Source of the DNA: Capilliphycus robustus
GTDB taxonomy: Bacteria > Cyanobacteriota > Cyanobacteriia > Cyanobacteriales > Microcoleaceae
Assembly: GCF_034932365.1 (NCBI RefSeq)
Contig: NZ_JAYGHR010000012.1
Coordinates: 1 to 64,000 of the forward strand
DNA length: 64,000 nucleotides
Direction: 5' to 3'
Of the stretch, positions 52,981 to 62,197 are shown one piece after another. Numbering within the stretch: the stretch's first letter is position 1; each line of letters begins with the position of its first letter. A program made the position numbers and the translations under genes. The notes below the pieces were generated by a model. The model made no database searches. It saw only the letters and a program-made list of their open reading frames with translations, and was not told where the DNA came from.

Positions 52981-53934
52981 TTAATCGCTTTCAACCACAC
53001 AAACAATCTTACCAACCGCTCGTCCAGTTTCGCTGTAATTATGCGCTTCAATAATATCAGACAGCGCATAAACCCGATCAATCACTGACCGAATTTTACC
53101 TGCTTCTATCCAATCTCGCAACGCATCTAAATCTCGACGACTGGGTTGTGCTAACACTAATTTAGCGGATTTTTTACCCGAAAATAACCAAGTTTGAACG
53201 GAGGCGAGAATATTTTCAGGCGTGGGAAGCGTAGAAATATAAATTCCATCCGGTTGTAAAACGTTTTCACAGTTAGAAAAAATTTGTTTTCCAACAGCAT
53301 CTAAAATAATGTCGTATTTGGTACTTTGTTGGGTAAAATCAACTTGAGTGTAGTCTATTACAATATCGGCGCCTAACTCTTTAACTCGTTCTAAATTGGC
53401 GGCGCTACAGACTCCCGTGACTTCCGTTTCCATTGCTTTGGCTATTTGTACGGCGTAGGTTCCCACACCGCCCGAAGCGCCGTTTATTAATACTTTTTGT
53501 CCGGGTCTAATTTGACCTAAATCAAATAAAGATTGTAGCGCAGTTAAACCCGCAATGGGAACGGCTGCGGCTTCTTCGTGAGTCATCGTTGAAGGTTTGA
53601 GGGCGGCGGAAGAAGCGGGAACGGCTGCATATTGGGCGCAAGCACCGCCAGAAACAGGGTTAAGAAAGGTGTAGACTTCATCTCCTGGCTGAAAGCGGGT
53701 TACTCCTTCTCCGACTTCTACCACAACGCCTGACAAGTCAGCACCAATTTTTTTGGGGAAATTGTAACCGGAAATCAGTTGTACGCTTCCCTGTCGTATT
53801 TTCCAGTCAACGGGGTTAATACTGGTGGCGGAGATTTTTACTAATAATTCATCCGGTTTAATTTTGGGTGTGTCGATCTCTCGATATTCCAAAACATTCG
53901 CCGAACCATATTGATTGAAAATAACAGCTTTCAT
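52981..53934 (-). CDS. Quinone oxidoreductase-like NADP-dependent enzyme (MDR superfamily)
   Basis: 317 aa, medium-chain reductase without the zinc ligands of true alcohol dehydrogenases. N-terminal GroES-like domain (LVKISATSINPVDWKIRQG, GADLSGVVVEVGEGVTRFQPGDEVY), then the Rossmann motif LINGASGGVGTYAVQIAKAM and ELGADIVIDY. Members reduce quinones or enones with NADPH; the exact substrate is unknown. No signal peptide. Its ATG is preceded by a TTGAGGACTTAAC stretch holding a GAGGA Shine-Dalgarno sequence. Convergent with the dynamin gene across a repeat-filled gap. Confidence 0.88.
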   Translation of the reverse strand: MKAVIFNQYGSANVLEYREIDTPKIKPDELLVKISATSINPVDWKIRQGSVQLISGYNFPKKIGADLSGVVVEVGEGVTRFQPGDEVYTFLNPVSGGACAQYAAVPASSAALKPSTMTHEEAAAVPIAGLTALQSLFDLGQIRPGQKVLINGASGGVGTYAVQIAKAMETEVTGVCSAANLERVKELGADIVIDYTQVDFTQQSTKYDIILDAVGKQIFSNCENVLQPDGIYISTLPTPENILASVQTWLFSGKKSAKLVLAQPSRRDLDALRDWIEAGKIRSVIDRVYALSDIIEAHNYSETGRAVGKIVCVVESD

Positions 53935-54227
53935 GTTAAGTCCTCAACTTTTGATAATCGGGAATAGGGAACAGTCTTGTCGGGGTGGGTTTTTACAGTT
54001 TAGCGTGAGCAGTTGATCGTGACAACTCACCCGTTTTTTTCAGTTATAGCAATCAGCAGGGAGCGTGTTTACAACTTCTTTTTCTTGGTGTTCTTGGTGT
54101 TCTTTGTGGTTAAATTAGGCTTGCTCCTGCTCAAGATACCAGCGATCACTGCTCTATCAGTTTTCAAACAAACAGGTAGACAAACTGCCTACCTGAACCT
54201 AACCGTATCCAATTGTGTTTTTAAGCG
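53935..54227. other. Intergenic region with dispersed repeat
   Basis: 293 bp without a supported gene. Positions 54078-54116 (TTCTTGGTGTTCTTGGTGTTCTTTGTGG) are a copy of the repeat at 9955-9990. A 75-codon frame over it has no coding look. Confidence 0.5.
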
Positions 54228-55229
54228 TTACCCATTATAGATGGATGATACAATCACAACAGCATTATTCATCAAACTGTGTAGATTATCACCCAAAGCT
54301 GTAACAACCTGATGGGTAACAGGTAAGCTATCAATTACCATTCCTGTACAGAGCATCATCATGTACAGAATGGAATATTTAAACAGGGAACGAGCCACTT
54401 TTTGATCTTCGGGTGACTGCAACAACTGCCAAGCTTTTTTAATGAAAATTGCTCCTAAACCGACTGCGATCGCCGCGTAAACGATGCCACTGGTGTGTAA
54501 GGGATAAACGAGCATTAAGGTAAAGGGAACCATGATCAAACTGTAAACCCAGATTTGTTTGGCAGTGGGTTCATCTCCTGCAATGACAGGTAACATGGGA
54601 ACGCCGACTTCTTTGTATTCATCCCGGATCATAATTGCCAACGCCCAGAAGTGAGGGGGAGTCCACAAAAAGATGATCAGAAACAGTAACCAAGCCGCCC
54701 AACTCAGATCGCCTGTGACAGCCGCCCAACCGACTAAAGGAGGAATAGCACCCGCAGCACCGCCAATGACGATATTTTGAACACTATTGCGCTTTAACCA
54801 ATGGGTGTAGATGACGACATAGAAAGCAATACCCAACATTGCTAATACGGCTGCCAATAGGTTGGCAAATACAGTCAGTAAGGAGAAAGAGATAACCGCT
54901 AGAGCGATCGCAAAGAATAAAGCATGACGGGGTTTGACTCGTCCAGAGGGAATAGGCCGCCAGCGCGTCCGTTCCATGATATAGTCGATGTCGCTGTCAT
55001 AGATACAGTTAATCGTGTTTGCTGAACCTGAAGCCAAGGCTCCGCTTAGGAGGGTAATGACGAGTAAGAGGGGATCAACTTCTCCTTTAGCGGCTAACCA
55101 CATTCCGGCGGATGTTGTAATCAGAAGTAAGAGAATGATTCTGGGCTTTGTGAGTTGATAGTAACTCTGAACAACCTGTATGAAATTTTCATGGCGTCGA
55201 GTTGCACTGTTACTGATAATTTCTTGCAT
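54228..55229 (-). CDS. ctaB: Protohaem IX farnesyltransferase (haem O synthase)
   Basis: Adds farnesyl to haem B to make haem O for the cytochrome oxidase encoded next door. About 333 aa with eight to nine membrane spans. UbiA-family motifs are present: YYQLTKPRIILLLLITTSAGM, the first Asp-rich site NCIYDSDIDYIMERTRWRP and the second region with RDEYKEVGVPMLPVIAGDEPTAK. I start at 55229 (MQEIISNSATRRHEN); a longer frame to 55268 adds 13 unconserved residues. Co-directional with ctaA, 123 bp downstream of it. Confidence 0.95.
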   Translation of the reverse strand: MQEIISNSATRRHENFIQVVQSYYQLTKPRIILLLLITTSAGMWLAAKGEVDPLLLVITLLSGALASGSANTINCIYDSDIDYIMERTRWRPIPSGRVKPRHALFFAIALAVISFSLLTVFANLLAAVLAMLGIAFYVVIYTHWLKRNSVQNIVIGGAAGAIPPLVGWAAVTGDLSWAAWLLFLIIFLWTPPHFWALAIMIRDEYKEVGVPMLPVIAGDEPTAKQIWVYSLIMVPFTLMLVYPLHTSGIVYAAIAVGLGAIFIKKAWQLLQSPEDQKVARSLFKYSILYMMMLCTGMVIDSLPVTHQVVTALGDNLHSLMNNAVVIVSSIYNG

Positions 55230-55352
55230 TGATTTTCTCGGGTGAAATGTTTTTCGATGGGGAGTCACTCAATCATTTGTAGAGAGGTTGCCAACAACAT
55301 CTGTACATCAGAATTGAGAAATGAGGTCTGAGTAACAATTAGGAATTTAGAT

Positions 55353-56294
55353 TTACAAATTGCTAGAAGGGATTAGGGTATGGGTTGTTTTTTGACTATG
55401 GCGATCGCGAAATGCCAGAACAGTAAAAGCAATCAGTATTCCCAGCAATGTAGCTGCAATGGCTTGATGAGTTACTGTTAAAGGTTCAACTTGCAAGTGC
55501 AAGCGGAAGGTTGCAACTCCCACAGCGATCTGAGCTATTACACAAATACCAGCCCAGTTCGCTAAGTTTCGTAGCATGGGATGCAAAGCGGAAGTTCGCC
55601 ACGCTAAAATCACCAAAATTACTGTTGCTAAAGTGGGAGGAACAACGCCTGCAATATGGCTATTCATTACCGTACAAAGTTGGGCGCCGCCGAAACATTG
55701 GTGTAATGCCCATTGAGATGCTACTAAGCCGCCAATCAAACTTTGAAGATAAACTAATATTGCTGCGGTTAAGCCAACCCAAGGGAGTTTTCCGACATTG
55801 CCTGTGCCTTTGTAGGGCATCATCGAACAGCCGATCACTAACAAAGTGGTGAAGAATAACAGGGCGGTTCCTAAGTGAGCGGTGACAATATCAAACCGCA
55901 ACAGTTGAGTAACCGTTAAGCCACCCAAAATCCCTTGAAAGACAATTAAGCCCAAAGCAAAGGTTGCCGCGATCGGCAGCCATTTAGGGAGTTCTCGTCG
56001 ATACCACCAGGATAAACCACTCAGGGCGAGCGCTCCGAAGCCAATTAATGCAGCATCTAGACGATGAAACCATTCTAGAAACACTTGCAGGTTCATTTGA
56101 GCAGTCGGCACTAATTTACCGTAACATAAGGGCCAGTCCGGGCAAGCTAGCCCTGCGTTCATTACCCGTGTTGCACTGCCAATTGCCATTAAAATTAAAG
56201 TGGCAATACTGAGTTTCCATACTAAACGACGGATTCGATCTGGGGGCTGAATTTCGCTCGAAATACTTGTGTTCTGAAAGACCGTATTAGCCAT
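55353..56294 (-). CDS. ctaA: Haem A synthase (COX15/CtaA family)
   Basis: Oxidises the C8 methyl of haem O to the formyl group of haem A. 313 aa with eight membrane spans in two four-helix bundles. Haem-ligand histidines appear in EWFHRLDAALIGF, VTAHLGTALLFF, MNSHIAGVVPP and LTVTHQAIAATLL, and the cysteine pair CPDWPLCYGKLVP lies in the first periplasmic loop, as in the CtaA/Cox15 family. Followed by ctaB and divergent from coxB, so haem A supply and oxidase genes share one control region. Confidence 0.95.
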   Translation of the reverse strand: MANTVFQNTSISSEIQPPDRIRRLVWKLSIATLILMAIGSATRVMNAGLACPDWPLCYGKLVPTAQMNLQVFLEWFHRLDAALIGFGALALSGLSWWYRRELPKWLPIAATFALGLIVFQGILGGLTVTQLLRFDIVTAHLGTALLFFTTLLVIGCSMMPYKGTGNVGKLPWVGLTAAILVYLQSLIGGLVASQWALHQCFGGAQLCTVMNSHIAGVVPPTLATVILVILAWRTSALHPMLRNLANWAGICVIAQIAVGVATFRLHLQVEPLTVTHQAIAATLLGILIAFTVLAFRDRHSQKTTHTLIPSSNL

Positions 56295-56898
56295 GAATTC
56301 TGTCTATGCTTGAATTAACAATGAATGTTTTGGGTTGAGCAACAAAATCGGTTTTGTTGCTGACAAAACTCCTCTGAGGACTTTTTAGGTTAACGAATTG
56401 ATTTTGCTATTTTTCTGTTCTTGTTCCCCATCGATTCACCGATCCAAATCCAATCTCGAGTCTTGATTCACGATTCTACTGATCTACCATAGCGACACTA
56501 TCGGCAGATGAACAAAGTTTTACAAAGTTTTCGGATTTCATTGGCTTGTTAAGTTATATGAAGTGTCCTCTAAAAGTTTTTCAGGAAAATGTTAATTTGA
56601 ATTCAGAAAACCAATTGGGTTTGTATTATCACCGAGCCTCGTGATTCAGGTGAGGCGGAATCCTAAAGAAAAGTCGAAGAATCCGTTAAAAAGACAGCTT
56701 GTCTTGGTTATCTGCGATACCTTATGAAGTGAGGTTTAGGGTTAAAAATTGAACAGATTTTGCTATTGATTGCATTCTTGTCATTCCGATTTCCCCGATC
56801 GCGCCCTCATCTAAAATCATTATTCACAGTCAGCACAATTGCATCGCAGATCTCTGGTTCACCAAACATTGGGAGTGCGAAACTCAGGAGGTATCAAA
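56295..56898. promoter_or_regulatory. Divergent control region ctaA / coxB
   Basis: 604 bp without a supported gene; it must contain the promoters of the haem A synthesis and oxidase operons. I see no consensus NtcA site. An ORF at 56760-56978 is in a different frame from coxB and overlaps its start, so it is rejected. Confidence 0.5.
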
Positions 56899-57894
56899 GT
56901 GAACATTCCCGGTTCAATTTTAACCATGCTGTTTGGGATCGTCATAACGCTCCTCAGCCTCTGGTACGGTCAAAATAACGGTCTGATGCCTGTAGCGGCA
57001 TCCGCAGAAGCCACAGATGTCGATAGCTTATTTCAACTCATGCTAACGATATCTTTCGGCCTCACCTTGCTGGTACAGGGGGTTCTGGTCATTGCATTTT
57101 TTAGATTTCGTCGTCGTCCTGGCGATAACAGCGATGGGCCGCCGATTCATGGCAACCTGTCGTTAGAAATTCTCTGGACTGCCATTCCTGCTTTTACGGT
57201 GTTAGCCGTCGGCATTTACAGCTTCGAGATCTATAACTCAATGGGTGGACTCGATCCAATGGTATCCGGTCAACATTCGATGGCTGCTCACGCTAGAATG
57301 CACGGATCAGCGATCGCCGCTCCCCTACCCGGAGAGGAAAATTCAACCCCCCAAGCCAATCAAATTGCTTTAGGCATTGGGGCGCGTCCCGATGACATGG
57401 GTCAAACCGCCGATGTTGTCGTTGATGTTTCCGGCATTCAATATGCTTGGTTATTCAACTACGCTGATAGCGGGGTGATGGCGGGTGAACTGCACGTTCC
57501 TGTGGGTCAAGATGTCCAGCTTAACATCGCCGCCCAAGATGTGATTCACGCTTTCTGGCTACCGGAACTGCGTCTCAAGCAAGATGCGATCCCAGGTATG
57601 AACACCGAACTCCGGTTTACTACAACGAAAGTGGGAACCTATGCGATCGTCTGTGCGGAACTCTGTGGCGGCTATCACGGCGCGATGAGAACGCAAATGA
57701 TAGTTCAGACGCCAGAAGAATATCAAGCTTGGCTTCAGGAAAATGCTGTTGCTCAAAATCCGAACTTAGAGCAAACCTTAGCCGTGAAGCCTTCAGAACT
57801 CTCTGATCCAGAGTTTCTCGCCCCCTATGCGGAAGAAATGGGTGTAAACGAGGAACTCCTAGCCCAGATCCAGACAGAAGTTCTTCCCCACTAA
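56899..57894 (+). CDS. coxB: Cytochrome c oxidase subunit II
   Basis: About 331 aa, membrane-anchored subunit that receives electrons from cytochrome c or plastocyanin at its CuA centre. Two spans (SILTMLFGIVITLLSLWYG and LTISFGLTLLVQGVLVIAFF) are followed by a cupredoxin domain with FWLPELRLKQDAIPGM and the complete CuA set CAELCGGYHGAM. The start is GTG 56899: AGGAGG at 56886-56891 lies 7 bp before it and the protein then begins MNIPGSILTM. An upstream ATG at 56839 would add 20 unconserved residues. Confidence 0.95.
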   Translation: MNIPGSILTMLFGIVITLLSLWYGQNNGLMPVAASAEATDVDSLFQLMLTISFGLTLLVQGVLVIAFFRFRRRPGDNSDGPPIHGNLSLEILWTAIPAFTVLAVGIYSFEIYNSMGGLDPMVSGQHSMAAHARMHGSAIAAPLPGEENSTPQANQIALGIGARPDDMGQTADVVVDVSGIQYAWLFNYADSGVMAGELHVPVGQDVQLNIAAQDVIHAFWLPELRLKQDAIPGMNTELRFTTTKVGTYAIVCAELCGGYHGAMRTQMIVQTPEEYQAWLQENAVAQNPNLEQTLAVKPSELSDPEFLAPYAEEMGVNEELLAQIQTEVLPH

Positions 57895-57942
57895 ACCGTT
57901 TTACAGTGAGCAGTGTTGACTGTTCACTATTTCCTGACTCCT

Positions 57943-57970
57943 GTACGGGTAATTGATGAATTACCCCTAC
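57943..57970. repeat. GGGTAATTGATGAATTACCCCTAC palindrome
   Basis: Near copy of the perfect palindrome at 3083-3108, with CAGTGAGCAGTG...GTTCAC strings before it, in the coxB-ctaD gap. Confidence 0.65.
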
Positions 57971-58003
57971 TGAACTTCTGAACTTCTTTCATTTTCTTTT
58001 GCT

Positions 58004-59731
58004 ATGACACAAGCACAGTTAGATGTAACCGCTAATCTTCCTGAACCTCACCGCCATCAGGAAAGACACTGGCGAGACTTCTTCGGTTTCAGTACCGATC
58101 ACAAAGTAATTGGCATTCAATATCTGGTCACCGCTTTCGGCTTCTTCTTAATCGGAGGCTTGATGGCGGGTGTCATTCGGACAGAACTCGCCACCCCCGA
58201 TCCGGACTTCGTAACGCCGGAAATGTACAACAGCCTGTTCACCCTGCACGGAACGATCATGATCTTCCTGTGGATTGTGCCTGCGGGTGCGGGTTTTGCC
58301 AACTATCTGATCCCCCTAATGATTGGGGCGAAAGATATGGCGTTTCCCAGACTCAACGCTGTGGCTTTTTGGCTGGTTCCCCCTTCAGGAATCTTGCTGC
58401 TGGTGAGTTTATTGATTGAACACGCCCCCCAAGCGGGTTGGACGGCTTACCCGCCTTTGAGTTTGGTCTCGGGTAAAATCGGCCAAGAACTCTGGATCAT
58501 GAGTGTTCTACTCGCTGGAACCGCTTCGATCTTGGGTGGGCTGAATTTTTCGATCACCATCTTCAAAATGCGGATTCCCAGCATGGGCCTATACGATATG
58601 CCCCTGATGTGCTGGGCGATGATCGCAGTTTCCGCATTAATCTTACTCTCGACTCCTGTCCTTGCAGGCGCGTTGGTGCTGCTGTCGTTTGACTTACTGG
58701 CTGGGACGAACTTCTTTAACCCAGCCGGAGGAGGCGACCCAGTTGTTTACCAACATTTATTCTGGTTTTATTCTCATCCGGCGGTTTACATCATGGTTCT
58801 GCCCTTCTTTGGGGTGATCTCCGATGTGATTCCGGTTCATGCGCGTAAGCCAATTTTTGGTTATCATGCGATCGCATTTTCCAGTCTAGCAATTAGCTTC
58901 TTGGGGTTAATCGTTTGGGCGCACCATATGTTCACCAGTGGAACTCCCGGTTGGTTGCGGATGTTCTTTATGATCGCCACGATGATCATCGCCGTTCCCA
59001 CTGGAATTAAGGTGTTTGGTTGGCTAGCGACGATTTGGGGCGGTAAACTGCGCCTCAACAGTGCCATGCTGTTCGCGATGGGTTTCCTGTCTACCTTCGT
59101 AATTGCTGGGGTAGCGGGGATTATGTTAGCTTCTGTACCTTTTGATATTCACGTTCACGACAGTTACTTTGTAGTGGCTCACTTCCACTATGTTCTGTTT
59201 GGGGGTGCAGTATTTGCCATCTATTCGGGAATTTATCATTGGTTCCCGAAAATGGTGGGACGGATGCTCAACGAACCTTTGGGTATTGTTCACTTTGTCT
59301 TGACGTTCATTGGTACGACGTTAACCTTCTTACCGATGCACTATTTGGGGTTACAGGGAATGCCCCGTCGGGTTGCCATGTATGACCCGAAATATGCGGA
59401 TATCAATATGATCTGTTCTATCGGGACTATCATTTTAACGATTTCTACAATTCCTTTCTTGATTAATGCCATTTGGAGTTGGTTCAAAGGCCCCTTAGCT
59501 CCCGATAATCCTTGGGATGGACTGACTCTTGAATGGATGACGTCTTCTCCTCCCCCCATTGAGAACTTTGAAGGTACACCTGTCCTCAGAACAGGCCCCT
59601 ACGACTATGGCATGAAGAAAACTCTAGCCATTCGTGAACGCTTACAAATGGCGGCTAATGGCTCAACTCGGGGTAAACAAGAGGGCGTTCCGCTATCGGA
59701 AGCGAAATCTTCTTCGTTGTTGGATGAGTAA
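58004..59731 (+). CDS. ctaD: Cytochrome c oxidase subunit I
   Basis: 575 aa, catalytic subunit of the aa3-type terminal oxidase, reducing O2 to water and pumping protons. Twelve spans. Haem a ligand in LFTLHGTIMIF; the CuB His/Tyr site in HLFWFYSHPAVYIMVLPFFG; CuB histidines in VWAHHMFTSG; haem a3 and a ligands in VHDSYFVVAHFHYVLFG. The proton-channel motif ANYLIPLMIGAKDMAFPRLN is present. The C-terminal ~70 residues are hydrophilic. Second gene of the oxidase operon, 109 bp after coxB. Confidence 0.97.
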   Translation: MTQAQLDVTANLPEPHRHQERHWRDFFGFSTDHKVIGIQYLVTAFGFFLIGGLMAGVIRTELATPDPDFVTPEMYNSLFTLHGTIMIFLWIVPAGAGFANYLIPLMIGAKDMAFPRLNAVAFWLVPPSGILLLVSLLIEHAPQAGWTAYPPLSLVSGKIGQELWIMSVLLAGTASILGGLNFSITIFKMRIPSMGLYDMPLMCWAMIAVSALILLSTPVLAGALVLLSFDLLAGTNFFNPAGGGDPVVYQHLFWFYSHPAVYIMVLPFFGVISDVIPVHARKPIFGYHAIAFSSLAISFLGLIVWAHHMFTSGTPGWLRMFFMIATMIIAVPTGIKVFGWLATIWGGKLRLNSAMLFAMGFLSTFVIAGVAGIMLASVPFDIHVHDSYFVVAHFHYVLFGGAVFAIYSGIYHWFPKMVGRMLNEPLGIVHFVLTFIGTTLTFLPMHYLGLQGMPRRVAMYDPKYADINMICSIGTIILTISTIPFLINAIWSWFKGPLAPDNPWDGLTLEWMTSSPPPIENFEGTPVLRTGPYDYGMKKTLAIRERLQMAANGSTRGKQEGVPLSEAKSSSLLDE

Positions 59732-59770
59732 ACTCCGCTCAACGCAAGCACTGTTTGTATCGATGATGCT

Positions 59771-59832
59771 GAGGGCGGGTTTGTATTAGGTTATTTGTGA
59801 CAGACAGACATCTGTGCGGAACCCGCCCCTAC
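59771..59832. repeat. GAGGGCGGGTT...AACCCGCCCCTAC inverted repeat
   Basis: Arms at 59771-59781 and 59820-59832 enclose a centre with an inner CAGACAGACATCTGT part. Same family as 37174-37235. It lies in the 265-bp ctaD-ctaE gap. Confidence 0.65.
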
Positions 59833-59855
59833 ATTCACTGGTCACTCTCTTACAA

Positions 59856-59965
59856 ACTAAGTCTCGCCGGAAACCGCGCCCGCCGCGAGGCAAGCGCTCT
59901 CGACTATTCCGCGCCCGCCGCAAGGCAAGCGCTGGTCACTGGTAACTGATCACTGATCACTGTAA
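59856..59965. repeat. GC-rich dispersed repeat, with partial second copy
   Basis: Positions 59856-59897 are the inverted counterpart of 2881-2922 (40/42 by eye). The CCGCGCCCGCCGCAAGGCAAG part repeats at about 59910-59930. TCACTGATCACTGTAAAG follows, as near rdgB. Confidence 0.75.
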
Positions 59966-59996
59966 AGATATGTACTCCTATTTGTCGTAGAGATTC

Positions 59997-60623
59997 ATGC
60001 AAGGTTCAACGATTAACAACACCAAAACCGCTATGGGCTATCAAGCCCAAGAAATACCTGCTCATGGCGAACACCATGAAGAACATCCTGATTTGCGTCT
60101 ATTGGGCGTGATTGTGTTCCTGGTGGGTGAGAGTATGATTTTCATGGGGTTATTTTCTGCCTATCTGATTTTTAGGGGAGAAGCAACGGTTTGGCCCCCT
60201 GATGGTATCGAACGGGAACTCTTACTTCCGGGTATTAATACCCTGATTCTGATTACGAGTAGCTTTGTGATGAATAAAGGCACGGCTGCTATCAAGAAAA
60301 ATGATCAGGCGGGTTTGAGAACTTGGTACATCATCACTGCTCTAATGGGTGCTGCTTTCCTGGCTGGTCAGATTTTTGAATACAGTAATTTGGAATTTGG
60401 CTTGACGACGAATGTATATGCCAGTTCCTTTTATGTGTTAACTGGATTTCACGGAATGCACGTGACCTTCGGAGTGCTGTTAATTTTAGGGGTTCTGTTT
60501 CGGGGTCGCAAAGCGGGTCACTACACGAGTGAGTCTCACTTTGGCCCGGAAGCGGCAGAGATTTATTGGCACTTTGTTGATGTTATCTGGATTGTGCTAT
60601 TTCTGTTGCTGTACATTCTCTAA
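59997..60623 (+). CDS. ctaE: Cytochrome c oxidase subunit III
   Basis: 208 aa with five membrane spans (the short bacterial form lacking the first two mitochondrial helices). Motifs: GVIVFLVGESMIFMGLFSAYLIFRG, VYASSFYVLTGFHGMHVTFG with the conserved Glu/His pattern and EIYWHFVDVIWIVLFLLLYIL at the end. It stabilises subunit I and its proton uptake. Third gene of the oxidase operon; the 265-bp gap to ctaD is filled with repeats but no terminator is obvious. A hairpin terminator follows at 60650. Confidence 0.96.
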   Translation: MQGSTINNTKTAMGYQAQEIPAHGEHHEEHPDLRLLGVIVFLVGESMIFMGLFSAYLIFRGEATVWPPDGIERELLLPGINTLILITSSFVMNKGTAAIKKNDQAGLRTWYIITALMGAAFLAGQIFEYSNLEFGLTTNVYASSFYVLTGFHGMHVTFGVLLILGVLFRGRKAGHYTSESHFGPEAAEIYWHFVDVIWIVLFLLLYIL

Positions 60624-60649
60624 ATCCTGAATTCGCTTTTGTTCATTTT

Positions 60650-60694
60650 CCTTAGCCCCATCAGGGGTTTTTTTATTTCTCTTTTTTTGGGTAG
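60650..60694 (+). terminator. ctaE terminator (copy A of a duplicated 45-bp unit)
   Basis: TTAGCCCCATCAGGGGTTTTTTT is a GC stem with a T run 27 bases after the ctaE stop. The whole 45 bp recurs at 62229-62273 with four differences, three of them in the loop. Confidence 0.8.
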
Positions 60695-60699
60695 ACCTC

Positions 60700-60733
60700 A
60701 AAAACCGGGTTTCTTTGAGAAACCGGGTTTTTT
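60700..60733. repeat. AAACCGGGTTTC...GAAACCGGGTTT hairpin repeat
   Basis: AAAACCGGGTTTCTTTGAGAAACCGGGTTTTTT, sixth copy of the hairpin family. It abuts the predicted left end of the TnpB element. Confidence 0.7.
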
Positions 60734-60910
60734 ACCTCAATGTCGGCGTGAGGCCTCCCGCTATAACCGAGGCGGATTTATCGAGGCGCAGCCGAGTACC
60801 GCCAATGGTTTAGCGGTGAGATGAATGCCGACTATCTAATAATTGAGCGGTAGCGAATCCTTGTTATTATACCCATGTTTGTGCTGGGTAAAATATGATA
60901 TTATTCTACC

Positions 60911-62197
60911 ATGTTAGTAATTGAAGCCAAGCTCAAAGGAACCCAGTCGCAGTACAGTAAATTGGATGAAGCAATCCGCACAGGACAATTCATCCGTAAC
61001 ACCTGTTTGCGTTATTGGGAAGATAACAAGGGGGTCACTCGTAACGACCTCCAAAAGCTTTGCTCGGTACTAGCTAAGAACAAGGAAACCCCTTGGACGA
61101 AGAAGCTAAACTCTCAAGCTAGGCAGGCTCACGCTGATAGGGCGTGGTCTGCCATTCAACGTTTTTATGAGAACTGTAGATTGGGTAAACCCGGAAAAAA
61201 AGGCTATCCAAAGTACAAAAAGTTTGGTCGTTCCGTCGAGTACAAAAACAGTGGTTGGAAGCTATCTGCTGATAGAAGACAGATAACTTTCACTGACGGC
61301 TTTAACGCTGGAACGATGGATTTATGGAGTTCTAGAGATTTGATCTGGTATTCAGAAAAGCAAATCTCTAGAGTTCGAGTCATAAGACGTGCTGACGGCT
61401 ACCATGCTCAGTTCTTAGTGAGTTGGGATAGACGAGAGGAGCATGAGTTTCAAGGGAAAATGACGGGAATTGACTTAGGCCTTAAAGAGTTCTATACCGA
61501 TTCCGATGGAAATACTATAGAAAACCCTCGCTATTTGCGGAAGTCCGAACGAAGACTAAAGATGCTTCAACGTCGGGTTTCTAAAAAGCATAGCAAAGGA
61601 AAGAAACAGTCAAATAGATACCATAAGGCACGCAAGGCTTTAGCTAAACAGCATCTTAAAGTCAGTAGACAGCGTGAAGACAAAGCTCGAAAAGATGCTT
61701 TGGCGCTAGTTAAGTCTAACGATTTAATTGTCTACGAAGATTTAAAGATACGAAACATGATAAAAAATCATCACCTATCTAAATCGATAAGTGATGCTAG
61801 TTGGTATCAATTCACGCAATGGCTTCAATATTTTGCCAAGGTTTATGGTGTCATAGTTATTGCCGTACCGCCTCACAATACAACGGTTGATTGTTCGAGT
61901 TGTGGGGCGCAGGTGAAGAAAACGCTTAGTACCAGGACTCACAAATGCAGTAGTTGTGGAACGATTTTAGACCGTGACCACAACGCCGCGAAAAACATCT
62001 TGGCAAAGGGATTTAAGTTATTAGCCGAATATTTAAACAGTACCGTAGGGCATAGGTCATCTGGAGCCAAAAGCTGGAAAGCGCAGGGAGAAACTGACCT
62101 CTGGCTCAAGAACGGAGACGCTCTTGCTCTAAGTCGGCTCGATGAACTGCGAACCAAGAACTCTTGGGAATCCCCCGCTATATTGCGTAGCAATTAG
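60911..62197 (+). CDS. tnpB: TnpB RNA-guided endonuclease of an IS200/IS605-type element
   Basis: 428 aa. N-terminal OrfB-type helix-turn-helix/wedge region, then a RuvC-like nuclease with all three acidic sites: GIDLG (Asp188), VYEDLKI (Glu276) and LDRDHNAAKNI (354-364). The zinc finger C328-x2-C331...C346-x2-C349 lies between the last two. It therefore looks catalytically intact. TnpB cuts DNA at the target matched by its omega-RNA guide next to the element's target motif, favouring retention of the element. No TnpA transposase gene accompanies it. The C-terminal ~50 residues overlap the RNA scaffold region. Confidence 0.92.
   Translation: MLVIEAKLKGTQSQYSKLDEAIRTGQFIRNTCLRYWEDNKGVTRNDLQKLCSVLAKNKETPWTKKLNSQARQAHADRAWSAIQRFYENCRLGKPGKKGYPKYKKFGRSVEYKNSGWKLSADRRQITFTDGFNAGTMDLWSSRDLIWYSEKQISRVRVIRRADGYHAQFLVSWDRREEHEFQGKMTGIDLGLKEFYTDSDGNTIENPRYLRKSERRLKMLQRRVSKKHSKGKKQSNRYHKARKALAKQHLKVSRQREDKARKDALALVKSNDLIVYEDLKIRNMIKNHHLSKSISDASWYQFTQWLQYFAKVYGVIVIAVPPHNTTVDCSSCGAQVKKTLSTRTHKCSSCGTILDRDHNAAKNILAKGFKLLAEYLNSTVGHRSSGAKSWKAQGETDLWLKNGDALALSRLDELRTKNSWESPAILRSN

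Noticed and set aside
60639..60824. 61-codon frame after ctaE
   Set aside because: It spans the terminator, the hairpin repeat and the left end of the TnpB element.
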